The notes below the pieces were generated by a model. It worked only from the letters and a program-made list of their open reading frames with translations, was not told the DNA's origin and did no database searches. 64,000 nt of DNA from Blastococcus sp. URHD0036 (GTDB taxonomy: Bacteria > Actinomycetota > Actinomycetes > Mycobacteriales > Geodermatophilaceae), in the NCBI RefSeq assembly GCF_000701365.1, contig NZ_JNIK01000015.1, forward strand, positions 62,001 through 126,000, written 5' to 3'. Both the position numbers and the translations under genes were made by a program. Numbering within the stretch: the stretch's first letter is position 1; the number at the start of each line of letters is the position of its first letter. Below, piece by piece: positions 32,724-40,219 of the stretch.

Positions 32724-33649
32724 TCGAGGTGCGGGGGCTCACCAAGCAGTACGGCACGGTCCGCGCCGTCGACGACCTGACCTTCGACGTGCAGCCGGGC
32801 AAGGTGACCGGCTTCCTCGGCCCGAACGGCGCGGGCAAGTCCACCACGATGCGCATGGTGCTCGGCCTGGACCGGCCGACCGCGGGCACGGCGCTGGTCG
32901 CCGGCCGGCCGTTCGCCCGGCTCGGCCAGCCGCTCCGGGTGGCGGGCGCGCTGCTCGACGCGCAGGCGGTGCACCCGGGCCGCAGCGGCCGCGACCACCT
33001 GCGGGTGGCCGCCGGCGCGACCGGCCTCCCGCCCCGGCACGTGGACGACGTCCTCGACCAGGTCGGCCTCGGCCCGGCCGCGAAGCGCCGGGTCGCGGGC
33101 TACTCGCTCGGCATGCGCCAGCGGCTCGGCGTCGCCGCCGCGCTGCTCGGCGACCCGGCCGTGCTGCTGTTCGACGAGCCCATGAACGGCCTGGACCTCG
33201 ACGGCGTCCGCTGGGTGCGCGCGCTGGTCCGCCGGCTGGCCGACGAGGGCCGCACGGTCCTGCTGTCGAGCCACCTCATGAGCGAGATGGAGCAGACCGC
33301 CGACCACCTGGTGATCATCGGCCGCGGCCGGCTGATCGCCGACGCCCCGATCACCGAGGTGATGGGCGGGCGGCACGCGAACCGGCGGGTGCGGGTGCGG
33401 ACGACGGCCCCCGACGACCTGGCCGGTGCCCTGCTGCGACGGGGCCTGCGCGTGCACCCGGCCGACGACGGCGACCTGCTCGTCGAGGGTGCCCCGGCCG
33501 AGACGGTCGGCGACGTCGCGCTCGAGCTCGGGATCGCCGTGCACCGGCTGGCGGAGCAGACCTCGTCGCTGGAGGAGGTCTACCTGGGCCTCACCGGCGA
33601 CAGCGTCCAGTACGGGGCCGCCGCGCTGACCGGGCAGGCCGTCCGATGA
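32720..33649 (+). CDS. ABC transporter ATP-binding protein (drug/antibiotic-type)
   Basis: A 309-residue ATPase: Walker A G-P-N-G-A-G-K-S-T at 34-42, Q-loop near 82 (D-A-Q), signature S-L-G-M-R-Q-R-L-G from 129, Walker B L-L-F-D-E-P at 149-154 with Glu153, and H-loop S-S-H-L-M. The R-G-L-T-K-Q-Y-G start and the ~85-residue C-terminal extension are typical of BcrA/DrrA-like exporters. It couples ATP hydrolysis to the permease encoded by the next gene (ATGA overlap). Divergent from the histidine kinase. Confidence 0.93.
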   Translation: MIEVRGLTKQYGTVRAVDDLTFDVQPGKVTGFLGPNGAGKSTTMRMVLGLDRPTAGTALVAGRPFARLGQPLRVAGALLDAQAVHPGRSGRDHLRVAAGATGLPPRHVDDVLDQVGLGPAAKRRVAGYSLGMRQRLGVAAALLGDPAVLLFDEPMNGLDLDGVRWVRALVRRLADEGRTVLLSSHLMSEMEQTADHLVIIGRGRLIADAPITEVMGGRHANRRVRVRTTAPDDLAGALLRRGLRVHPADDGDLLVEGAPAETVGDVALELGIAVHRLAEQTSSLEEVYLGLTGDSVQYGAAALTGQAVR

Positions 33650-34440
33650 CCGCCGCGACGGTCCCGCCGCGCCCGGCCGAGCCCGGCACGGCGGCGGTGT
33701 TCGCGCGCGCTGCGGGCGCCGAGTGGGTGCGGCTGCGCACGGTGCGGACGACGTGGTGGTGCCTGCTGGCCGCGACCGTGACCATCGTCGGGATGGGCGC
33801 CATCGCCGCGGCCGACGAGGCCGAGGGGACGGCGACCGCGGCCGATCCGATCGCGTCGACGTTCGCCGGCGAGTACGGCGTGCTGCTCGGCCAGTTCGGG
33901 CTGCTGGTGCTGGTGCTGCTGGCGGTCACCTCGGAGTACGCCACCGGGTCGATCGGGCCGACGCTGCAGTGGACGCCCCGCCGCGGGGTGCTGCTGGCCG
34001 CACGGGTCGCCGTCCCGGCCGCGGTCGCCGTCGCCGCCGGGGTGCTGCTGGCGCTGGTCGCCGACCTGCTCGCCCTCGGGATCGACCCGGACCTCACGCT
34101 GACCCTCGGCGAGGCGGCCGGCGGTCTGGCGCGGATCGCCGTCGTCCTGGCCGCCGGGTCCGTGCTCGCCGTCGGGCTGGGCCTGCTGCTGCGGTCGACG
34201 GCGGGTGCCCTGGCGACGGTCTTCCTGCTGCAGCTGGTGCTGCCCTTCCTCATGCAGTCGTTCAACGTGGGGTGGCTGGCCGACCTCGCCGAGTGGTTGC
34301 CGGGGACGGGCGCGGTGCGCACCCTGCTCCGGGAGCCGGACTCCCTGTCCGCGGGCGGGGCGCTGGCACTGCAGGTCTGCTGGGCGGCCGCCGCCCTGGC
34401 CGCCGGCGGGCGGCGGCTGCTGCGCCGCGACGCCGGCTGA
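33646..34440 (+). CDS. ABC transporter permease (ABC-2 type, exporter)
   Basis: A 264-residue membrane protein with six hydrophobic segments (near 38-60, 80-100, 118-142, 160-180, 188-208, 235-252) and a hydrophilic N-terminus, E-W-V-R-L-R-T-V-R-T-T-W-W, typical of ABC-2 permeases that partner BcrA-type ATPases. It probably exports a lipid-like or antibiotic compound. The start overlaps the ATPase stop. Substrate unknown. Confidence 0.88.
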   Translation: MTAATVPPRPAEPGTAAVFARAAGAEWVRLRTVRTTWWCLLAATVTIVGMGAIAAADEAEGTATAADPIASTFAGEYGVLLGQFGLLVLVLLAVTSEYATGSIGPTLQWTPRRGVLLAARVAVPAAVAVAAGVLLALVADLLALGIDPDLTLTLGEAAGGLARIAVVLAAGSVLAVGLGLLLRSTAGALATVFLLQLVLPFLMQSFNVGWLADLAEWLPGTGAVRTLLREPDSLSAGGALALQVCWAAAALAAGGRRLLRRDAG

Positions 34441-34451
34441 GGGGCGGGGGC

Positions 34452-34497
34452 TCATCCGTCGGGGGCGATGCCCGCCGACGAGCCCGCAGGCGAGGGT
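34452..34497 (+). promoter_or_regulatory. dyad and -10 for a leaderless GAP transcript
   Basis: TCATCC-GTCGG-GGGCGA (34452-34468) has one perfect arm and one with a single mismatch. GAGGGT (34492-34497) lies 32 bases from the centre. The ATG at 34505 follows 7 bases later, so the mRNA would be leaderless. Confidence 0.4.
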
Positions 34498-34504
34498 CGG
34501 ACCC

Positions 34505-35179
34505 ATGGGACAGGTCGTCGGCGAACTCCTGCCGCTCGCGGTCGGAGTGGCGATCTCGCCCGTTCCGATCATCGCGGTCATCCTCATGCTGCTGGCGCCG
34601 AAGGCGGGCGGCACCAGCGCCGGGTTTGCCGTCGGCTGGGTGCTCGGCATCGCCGGCGCCACGACCGTCTTCCTGCTGCTGGCCGGCACCCTCGACCAGG
34701 GCAGCGACGCGGAGCCGTCCACGACGGTGTCCTGGATCAAGCTCGTCCTGGGCGTGCTGCTCCTCGTGCTCGCCGTCGGCCAGTGGCGCGGGCGGCCGGC
34801 CCCGGGGGAGGAGCCGGCGATGCCCTCCTGGATGTCGGCGATCGACCGGTTCACCGCCGTCAAGGCCCTCGGGCTCGGGATCCTGCTGTCGGCGGTCAAC
34901 CCGAAGAACCTGCTGATGTGCGTCGCCGCGGGGACCACGATCGGCGGTGCCGGGCTCTCCGGCGGCCAGGACGTCTGGTCGGTCGTGGTCTTCACCGTCC
35001 TCGCCGCGAGCACCGTGGCGATCCCGGTGGTCGGCTACGCGGTGGCCCGCACGCGGATGGCCGGACCACTGGAGCACCTGCGCGGCTGGCTGACCACGCA
35101 CAGCGCCGCCGTTATGGCCACCCTGCTGCTGGTCATCGGCGTCCTGCTCCTGGGCAAGGGGCTGGGCGGCCTGCTGTGA
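34505..35179 (+). CDS. GAP family membrane protein (LysE-like)
   Basis: A 224-residue six-helix membrane protein and close paralogue of that at 25779-26444. The shared A-x-S-P-V-P-I-I-A-V-I-L-M-L-L-A-P helix, the long loop ending S-A-I-D-R-F-T-A-V-K-A, and the N-P-K-N-L-L-M-C-V-A-A-G segment identify it. A lipid or small-metabolite export role is inferred from mycobacterial relatives. No Shine-Dalgarno is visible, in line with a leaderless transcript. It follows the ABC permease gene by 64 bases but has its own promoter. Confidence 0.85.
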   Translation: MGQVVGELLPLAVGVAISPVPIIAVILMLLAPKAGGTSAGFAVGWVLGIAGATTVFLLLAGTLDQGSDAEPSTTVSWIKLVLGVLLLVLAVGQWRGRPAPGEEPAMPSWMSAIDRFTAVKALGLGILLSAVNPKNLLMCVAAGTTIGGAGLSGGQDVWSVVVFTVLAASTVAIPVVGYAVARTRMAGPLEHLRGWLTTHSAAVMATLLLVIGVLLLGKGLGGLL

Positions 35180-35195
35180 GCGGCCCTCGGCCGCT
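35179..35195. terminator. hairpin between convergent GAP and DUF1254 genes
   Basis: AGCGGCC (35179-35185) and GGCCGCT (35189-35195) form a perfect 7-bp stem with a 3-base loop that begins on the last base of the GAP stop codon. Confidence 0.45.
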
Positions 35196-35230
35196 GTTCG
35201 CCAGCTCGGCGACCGCGGCGCTCGGCGGGA

Positions 35231-36565
35231 TCAGGCGCGGGTGATCGCGGCGAGCTCGTACCCCCCGTCCAGGACGGCGGCGTCGGGCTCGTACATGCGC
35301 AGGACCGGCCGGAAGTCCCCGGCGGGACTGGGCAGCCAGTTGGCGGCCTCCTTCGCGCCCGCCGGCCGCTCGGAGCTGATCGCGATCGTCAGGGCGCCGT
35401 CGTCGTCGAGGACGACGCCGGGGGTGCGGTCGCCGATCGAGTAGCGGTGGATGGGGTTCTCGACGAGGAAGAAGTCGGGGACCGAGTACATCGTCAGCGA
35501 CCAGAAGGCCCCGACCGGTGGGGTCGGGTGCAGCCGCAGGGTGTACGTGCGCTCGCCGGTCAGCTGCTCGCCGCGGTCGTCGACGTAGGTCATGACGTAG
35601 GCCGCCTCGTAGGGGTGGTTGCCCCACAGCCCGCCGAGGGCGGCGGCGGCCCGTTCCACGATGCGCAGCCGCGGGTCGGCGATCTGGAACCGCTCGTCGT
35701 CGAGCGCGCCGACCTCGAAGAAGTCGAGGTTGTAGTCGAAGGCGTGGAACGTGAGCTTCCAGCCGTGGACCTCCGGACTGGAGCCGGACACGAGCGCCCG
35801 GTGCAGCGCCGCCTCGCCGGCGGCGAGACCCGCGGCGAGCGATGCCCGCTCCGGAGAGGGCAGCGCCGGGTAGGGCGACGGACCGGTCGCGGTGGTGCCC
35901 AGGTCCGCGAGGCCGGCCTGTAGCTCCACGTCCCGCGGAGCCGGCGGGAACTGCTGCGACCACACGCGGAACTGCTCCAGGAATCCCAGCTCCGGTGGCA
36001 CGGCGGGGTCGGGGACGGCGAGCCCCACCGGCGTCGCCGCGGCGTCGAGCGGGGTGAGGGTGGCCGCGTCCTGCAGCGCGTGCACCACAGGGAGGTCGTC
36101 GTCGCCGGAGACCGCCCAGCGCCCGACGATCGAGGCGACCGTGGTCGGGAAGCGGATGACGGTGGCGCCGGCGGGCCCGGTGCCCGACCAGCCGGGCGGG
36201 ACGAGGAGGAAGTCGCCCTCGGCCGTCCCGGTCGCGCGGTGGCCGACGTAGGCGAAGTTGTTCGTCCAGGCGTCGACGAACTGCAGCACGTAGTAGCGGC
36301 CGGCGGTGTCCGGCACGTGCAGGGCGACGGGCCCGACGGAGAGGTCCAGCTGCGCCATCGAGTACAGCGTGTCGTTGTTGATCGTCACGAAGGTGTCGGC
36401 CGGGCCGGCCAGCGTCCGTGCGTGGCTGAAGGTGTTGAACGGCGCGGCCGGGTTGGCACCGACCCCGTCGGTGACGTAGCGGGTCACCTGGCGCAGGTTG
36501 AACACCAGCGGGAAGCCGTACAGGTAGGCCTCGGTGATGTGCTCGGACCTGGTCGTGGACTCCAC
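35231..36565 (-). CDS. DUF1254/DUF1214 domain protein
   Basis: A 444-residue protein carrying an N-terminal DUF1254 domain (A-Y-L-Y-G-F-P-L-V at 11-19, then N-T-F-S-H-A-R, N-N-D-T-L-Y-S and F-V-D-A-W-T-N-N-F) and a C-terminal DUF1214 domain ([14 protein letters not shown] and G-A-F-W-S-L-T-M-Y). Such two-domain proteins are widespread and of unknown function; the domains form beta folds. No signal peptide is visible here, although many relatives are secreted. GTG 36565 follows GAGGTGGGGG; codons further upstream are filler. Convergent with the GAP gene. Confidence 0.9.
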   Translation of the reverse strand: MESTTRSEHITEAYLYGFPLVFNLRQVTRYVTDGVGANPAAPFNTFSHARTLAGPADTFVTINNDTLYSMAQLDLSVGPVALHVPDTAGRYYVLQFVDAWTNNFAYVGHRATGTAEGDFLLVPPGWSGTGPAGATVIRFPTTVASIVGRWAVSGDDDLPVVHALQDAATLTPLDAAATPVGLAVPDPAVPPELGFLEQFRVWSQQFPPAPRDVELQAGLADLGTTATGPSPYPALPSPERASLAAGLAAGEAALHRALVSGSSPEVHGWKLTFHAFDYNLDFFEVGALDDERFQIADPRLRIVERAAAALGGLWGNHPYEAAYVMTYVDDRGEQLTGERTYTLRLHPTPPVGAFWSLTMYSVPDFFLVENPIHRYSIGDRTPGVVLDDDGALTIAISSERPAGAKEAANWLPSPAGDFRPVLRMYEPDAAVLDGGYELAAITRA

Positions 36566-36823
36566 GGGACCCCCACCTCGTCGCTCGGGCACGGCGGGCG
36601 AGCTCCCGCCGCGCCTGCTCACACTCCGTCGGGTCCCCGCACGCAGTGGTCCTCCGGAGCGGGTGATTCAGGGCCGCTCGACGTCAGCGGAAGCTCAGGC
36701 GACCGCACCTGCGCCCGGCCGGCCGGCCCCCTACAGGTGGCCGCCGTGCGACGGACACCTCCGTGTCACCTCGCGCTGATAGATCCCTGCACGTACGAAC
36801 GTCCGATCCACCGGAGGCCCACC

Positions 36824-37648
36824 ATGAGCACCATCACGACCAGCGACGGCACCGAGATCTACTACAAGGACTGGGGTTCCGGGCAGCCGATCGTCTTCAG
36901 CCACGGATGGCCCCTGTCGTCCGACGACTGGGACGCGCAGATGCTGTTCTTCCTCGGGCACGGCTACCGGGTCATCGCCCACGACCGGCGGGGGCACGGC
37001 CGCTCCGCACAGGTCGGCGACGGACACGACATGGACCACTACGCCGACGACCTGGCGGCGCTGACCAGCCACCTCGACCTCTCCGACGCGGTCCACGTCG
37101 GCCACTCGACCGGTGGCGGCGAGGTCGCGCACTACATCGCCCGGCACGGCCAGGACCGGGTCGCCAAGGCCGTGCTCATCAGCGCGGTGCCCCCGATCAT
37201 GGTGCAGACCGACGCCAACCCCGGCGGACTGCCCAAGAGCGTCTTCGACGGCATCCAGGAGCAGGTGGCCACCAACCGGTCGGCGTTCTACCGGGAGCTG
37301 CCCGCCACGGCGTTCTACGGGTTCAACCGGCCGGGCGTTGAGCCGGTCGAGGCGATCATCCAGAACTGGTGGCGGCAGGGGATGACCGGCAGCGCCAAGG
37401 CGCACTACGACGGTGTCGTCGCGTTCTCCCAGACCGACTTCACCGAGGACCTGAAGAAGATCACCGTGCCCGTGCTCGTGATGCACGGCGACGACGACCA
37501 GGTCGTCCCCTACGCCGACTCCGGCCCGCTCTCGGCCGAGCTGCTGCCGAACGGGACGCTGAAGACCTATGCGGGCTTCCCGCACGGGATGCCGACCACG
37601 CAGGCGGAGACGATCAACGCCGACCTGCTGGAGTTCATCCGGTCCTGA
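36824..37648 (+). CDS. alpha/beta hydrolase, non-haem chloroperoxidase-like
   Basis: A 274-residue alpha/beta hydrolase: oxyanion-hole region F-S-H-G-W-P at about 25-30, nucleophile elbow G-H-S95-T-G-G, acid in the H-G-D-D-D-Q segment (223-225) and His254 in G-F-P-H-G. This is the pattern of the cofactor-free bromo/chloroperoxidase and esterase group; perhydrolase activity is a side reaction of such esterases. Cytosolic, no signal peptide. CCGGAGG precedes the ATG. The 260-base region before it (36566-36823) contains a TGATAGAT that could be a -10, but no other clear signal. It ends at a strong terminator. Confidence 0.92.
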   Translation: MSTITTSDGTEIYYKDWGSGQPIVFSHGWPLSSDDWDAQMLFFLGHGYRVIAHDRRGHGRSAQVGDGHDMDHYADDLAALTSHLDLSDAVHVGHSTGGGEVAHYIARHGQDRVAKAVLISAVPPIMVQTDANPGGLPKSVFDGIQEQVATNRSAFYRELPATAFYGFNRPGVEPVEAIIQNWWRQGMTGSAKAHYDGVVAFSQTDFTEDLKKITVPVLVMHGDDDQVVPYADSGPLSAELLPNGTLKTYAGFPHGMPTTQAETINADLLEFIRS

Positions 37649-37663
37649 TCCCCATTCCACGAA

Positions 37664-37698
37664 CGGACCCCGGGCGCCTGCGTGGCGCCCGGGGTCCG
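37664..37698. terminator. strong bidirectional hairpin terminator
   Basis: CGGACCCCGGGCGCC (37664-37678) and its exact reverse complement (37684-37698) form a 15-bp stem with a 5-base TGCGT loop, between the convergent hydrolase and SIP stops. Confidence 0.75.
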
Positions 37699-37711
37699 AC
37701 TGCCCACGGCG

Positions 37712-38842
37712 TCAGCGCGCGGCGTTCCAGTAGCCGGTCAGCCGGACACGGTCGCGGGCGAGGCCGGTCTCCCGGCGCAGCGCGGTGCGCAGCTCGCGCA
37801 TGCGGGCGGCCTCCCCGGCGCCGAACACGAACAGCCCGTCGAGGTCGGCGAGGACCGGGCACTCGGCCAGTGCCGCCCGCACGCCGTCGAGCAGCGCCGA
37901 CGTCGTCCCCGGCGCCGCTCCGGACCGGTGCACCCAGCGCAGCTCGACACCGGGCCGCTCCGGGAGCGCCGGCCGGATGCCGGCGCCGCCCGTCTCGGCC
38001 ACGACGACCGCCCGCTCGCCGTCGGCCAGGCCGTCGACGACGGCGGCGACGGCTCCCAGCGCCGTCTCGTCGCACACCAGCAGCTGGGTCCGGGTGCCCT
38101 CCGGCGGGTCGTAGCTGCGGCGGGTGCCCCACACGGCCACCGGCGCGCCCGGCTCGGCGGCGGCCAGGCGGCTGCTCACCGCGCCCTCGTCGCCGTGCAG
38201 CACGAGCCACACGTCGGCCTCGCCGGCCGCGGGGCGACGGGCGCGCAGCGTGTACGTGGCCCGGGGCGCGGTCTCGAGGGGTACCCCGGCCAGGTCGGAG
38301 ACGCTGAAACCGGGGCGGAGCACCTCGTCCGGCGGATCGGGCATGAGGACGACGTACTCGTCTCCGCCGTGCAGCGGCACCGGCGCGAGCCCCGCGAGGG
38401 TGACCTCGAGCAGACCGGGGGCGAGCAGGCGGCGGGCGGAGACCGTCGCGGCGACGGTCGTCATGCCCTGGTCCTCGAGGAACTCGGCCTCGATGGAGGT
38501 GAGCGGCTCGCTGTCGCCGACCACCCCACGCGCCGCGGCGACCAGCCCCATGAGCGCGCCGTAGATCTCCAGGGACGTGCGCGCCGGCGAGGCGAAGGGG
38601 ACCTGCACCGGCCACACGGAGCCGTCGGCCGCCGAGACGCCGAGCCGGAGACCGTCGGCGCTCACGCCCAGGATCTCGACCGACCGCGCGTCCGGCTGGT
38701 CGCCCAGCGCCCGGGCGACCAGGAGCACGGTGTCGGCGTGCTCGTCGCCCACGTGGTCCAGGCCCTCGGCGAGCTCGGCGGCCTCCTCCGGCGGGAGGTC
38801 GACCTCGACGACGGGCAGGACCGGTGCCGTGGTGGCGGTCAT
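37712..38842 (-). CDS. DUF2470-SIP fusion: siderophore-interacting ferric reductase
   Basis: A 376-residue fusion. Residues ~18-105 resemble DUF2470 (H-V-G-D-E-H-A-D-T-V-L-L-V-A-R-A, then V-E-I-L-G-V-S-A-D-G-L-R-L), the domain found at the C-terminus of HugZ-type haem-utilisation proteins. Residues ~125-376 form a SIP reductase: an FAD-binding barrel with R-x-Y/T-Y-T-L-R and G-D-E-Y-V-V-L segments, then an NAD(P)H-binding domain with L-V-C-D-E-T-A-L-G-A and V-F-G-A-G-E-A-A-x-M. Known SIP family members release iron from siderophores by reduction. The promoter carries an iron box (38925-38941), so repression by iron-loaded DtxR/IdeR is expected. Confidence 0.88.
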   Translation of the reverse strand: MTATTAPVLPVVEVDLPPEEAAELAEGLDHVGDEHADTVLLVARALGDQPDARSVEILGVSADGLRLGVSAADGSVWPVQVPFASPARTSLEIYGALMGLVAAARGVVGDSEPLTSIEAEFLEDQGMTTVAATVSARRLLAPGLLEVTLAGLAPVPLHGGDEYVVLMPDPPDEVLRPGFSVSDLAGVPLETAPRATYTLRARRPAAGEADVWLVLHGDEGAVSSRLAAAEPGAPVAVWGTRRSYDPPEGTRTQLLVCDETALGAVAAVVDGLADGERAVVVAETGGAGIRPALPERPGVELRWVHRSGAAPGTTSALLDGVRAALAECPVLADLDGLFVFGAGEAARMRELRTALRRETGLARDRVRLTGYWNAAR

Positions 38843-38924
38843 CGGGGGCTCCCGGCGGTGGTCGGGGTCTGGGGCGTCGTGCTCGCGGGCATGGCGGTCT
38901 TCCGGTCGGGGGCGTTAGGCCGAC

Positions 38925-38941
38925 TTAGGTTAGCCTCACCT
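38925..38941. promoter_or_regulatory. IdeR/DtxR-type iron box
   Basis: TTAGGTTAGCCTCACCT (38925-38941) matches the 19-bp consensus TTAGGTTAGGCTAACCTAA at 15 of 17 aligned positions. It lies 82 bases upstream of the SIP start codon, in a locally AT-rich spot that stands out from the flanking GC. Confidence 0.7.
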
Positions 38942-38989
38942 CCGCGTCCTGGGGAGGCCTTCAGCCGGGCACCGGACCGGCTGCTGTCG

Positions 38990-39787
38990 TCAGGGCGGGG
39001 CCACCCGGAAGACCGGCCAGCCGATCTCGGTCCGCCAGGCGCCCGGGTCGGCCGTGTCGCGCGGGCCGACCAGGTAGGTCTCGCGCACCGGCCCGGCCAC
39101 CGCCAGCGCGTTGGCGACGACCCAGGAGCCCAGCTGGCCGTAGGTGACGCCGATGTCGTCGTGCGCTCCGACGTGGGCCGTGACGACCAGCTCGACCGCC
39201 GGCAGGGTCACCGGGTGCACGCGTCCGCTGCGCGGGGGATCGGTGGTGGGCCGGTACACGAGGACGTGCCCGGAGCCGCTCTCGAACAGCGCGTTGTCGT
39301 ACAGGCCGCCGGGGACGCCGGTGGGCTCGCCCACCACGGCGTCGAGCTCGGCCGTGGCGCCGGCGTACCAGGCGAGGACGTCGTCCAGGGCCACGTCGTC
39401 CTCGATCGCGGCGACCGTCGCCGCCGGGACGGCGCGCAGCTCGACGTCCAGCGGCGGCTGCTCAGGCTGCAGCAGCCGGCGCAGCGACGCGACCGCGGAC
39501 CGCGTGCGGTCCAGCTCGGATTCCAGCCGCTGCAGGTGGTCGGCCACCAGCGCGGCCCGGGTGCCGGGGTCGGGGGAGCGCAGGATCCGCTGGACGTCGG
39601 ACAGCGGCACGTCGAGCTCGCGCAACCGGTGGATCACCTGGGCGGCCGGGATCTGGTCGGCGCTGTAGTAGCGGTAGCCGGTGGCGCCGTCCACGATCGC
39701 CGGCTCGAGCAGCCGGGCGTCGTGGTAGCGGCGGAGCGTGCGCACGCTGAGGTGCGTCAGCCGGGAGAACTCACCGATGGCCAGCAC
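38990..39787 (-). CDS. MerR family regulator with GyrI-like effector domain
   Basis: A 265-residue regulator. The N-terminal MerR helix-turn-helix is I-G-E-F-S-R-L-T-H-L-S-V-R-T-L-R-R-Y-H, with the wing G-Y-R-Y-Y. A coiled-coil dimerisation helix lies at about 80-108, and residues ~115-260 form a GyrI/AraC-type small-molecule-binding domain (E-L-R-A-V-P-A-A-T-V-A, then P-A-V-E-L-V-V-T-A-H-V-G). Such TipAL/BmrR-like proteins activate promoters with 19-bp spacers when a hydrophobic compound binds. GTG 39787 lies 6 bases after its own -10, so its mRNA is probably leaderless. The ligand is unknown. Confidence 0.9.
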   Translation of the reverse strand: MLAIGEFSRLTHLSVRTLRRYHDARLLEPAIVDGATGYRYYSADQIPAAQVIHRLRELDVPLSDVQRILRSPDPGTRAALVADHLQRLESELDRTRSAVASLRRLLQPEQPPLDVELRAVPAATVAAIEDDVALDDVLAWYAGATAELDAVVGEPTGVPGGLYDNALFESGSGHVLVYRPTTDPPRSGRVHPVTLPAVELVVTAHVGAHDDIGVTYGQLGSWVVANALAVAGPVRETYLVGPRDTADPGAWRTEIGWPVFRVAPP

Positions 39788-39793
39788 CCCGCC

Positions 39794-39824
39794 ACGATGC
39801 ACCCTCCCCCCGGGGGAGGGTCCA
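39794..39824 (-). promoter_or_regulatory. MerR-type promoter with 19-bp spacer, facing the MerR gene
   Basis: On the minus strand TGGACC (39824-39819), a 19-base spacer CTCCCCCGGGGGGAGGGTG that contains an inverted repeat, and CATCGT (39799-39794); the GTG at 39787 follows 6 bases later. The 19-base spacing is characteristic of MerR-controlled promoters. Confidence 0.6.
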
Positions 39825-39828
39825 CCGG

Positions 39829-39859
39829 TTGACCCTCCCGCGCCGGGAGGCGCCACGGT
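39829..39859 (+). promoter_or_regulatory. MerR-type promoter with 19-bp spacer, facing the SnoaL gene
   Basis: TTGACC (39829-39834), the 19-base spacer CTCCCGCGCCGGGAGGCGC with an inverted CTCCCG/CGGGAG, and CACGGT (39854-39859); the ATG at 39866 begins 6 bases later. It is a mirror image of the promoter facing the MerR gene. Confidence 0.6.
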
Positions 39860-39865
39860 GGGGCC

Positions 39866-40219
39866 ATGACCGCAGCGACCGCCATCACCCCCGCCCAGCT
39901 CCCCGCGGTGATCCGCGGCTATCTCGCCGCCCACGAGGCGCACGACACCGACGCCGCGCTCGCCGCCTTCACGCCCACCGCCGTCGTCGTGGACGACGGC
40001 AGTACCCACCGGGGCACCGAGGAGGTCCGCCGCTTCCTGTGGACGGCCGGCGCGCAGTTCACGTACACCACGACCCTCGTCTCGGCCGGGCGTTGCGACG
40101 ACGGGCAGTGGGTCGTCACCAACCGCCTGGAGGGGGACTTCCCGGGCGGCGTCGTCGACCTCCGCTACCGCTTCCGGCTGGACGCCGGTCTGATCGCGGA
40201 GCTCGTCATCGCCCCCTGA
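39866..40219 (+). CDS. SnoaL/NTF2-like domain protein
   Basis: A 117-residue single-domain cone-fold protein: helix V-I-R-G-Y-L-A-A-H-E-A-H-D-T-D-A-A-L, strand F-T-P-T-A-V-V-V-D-D-G, then H-R-G-T-E-E-V and four C-terminal strands ending Y-R-F-R-L-D-A-G-L-I-A-E-L-V-I. The polyketide-cyclase/NTF2-like superfamily binds small hydrophobic ligands or catalyses isomerisation; this one is the presumed target of the adjacent MerR regulator, which suggests a role towards the same compound. Leaderless mRNA likely. Its end overlaps the convergent MFS gene by 14 bases. Confidence 0.85.
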   Translation: MTAATAITPAQLPAVIRGYLAAHEAHDTDAALAAFTPTAVVVDDGSTHRGTEEVRRFLWTAGAQFTYTTTLVSAGRCDDGQWVVTNRLEGDFPGGVVDLRYRFRLDAGLIAELVIAP

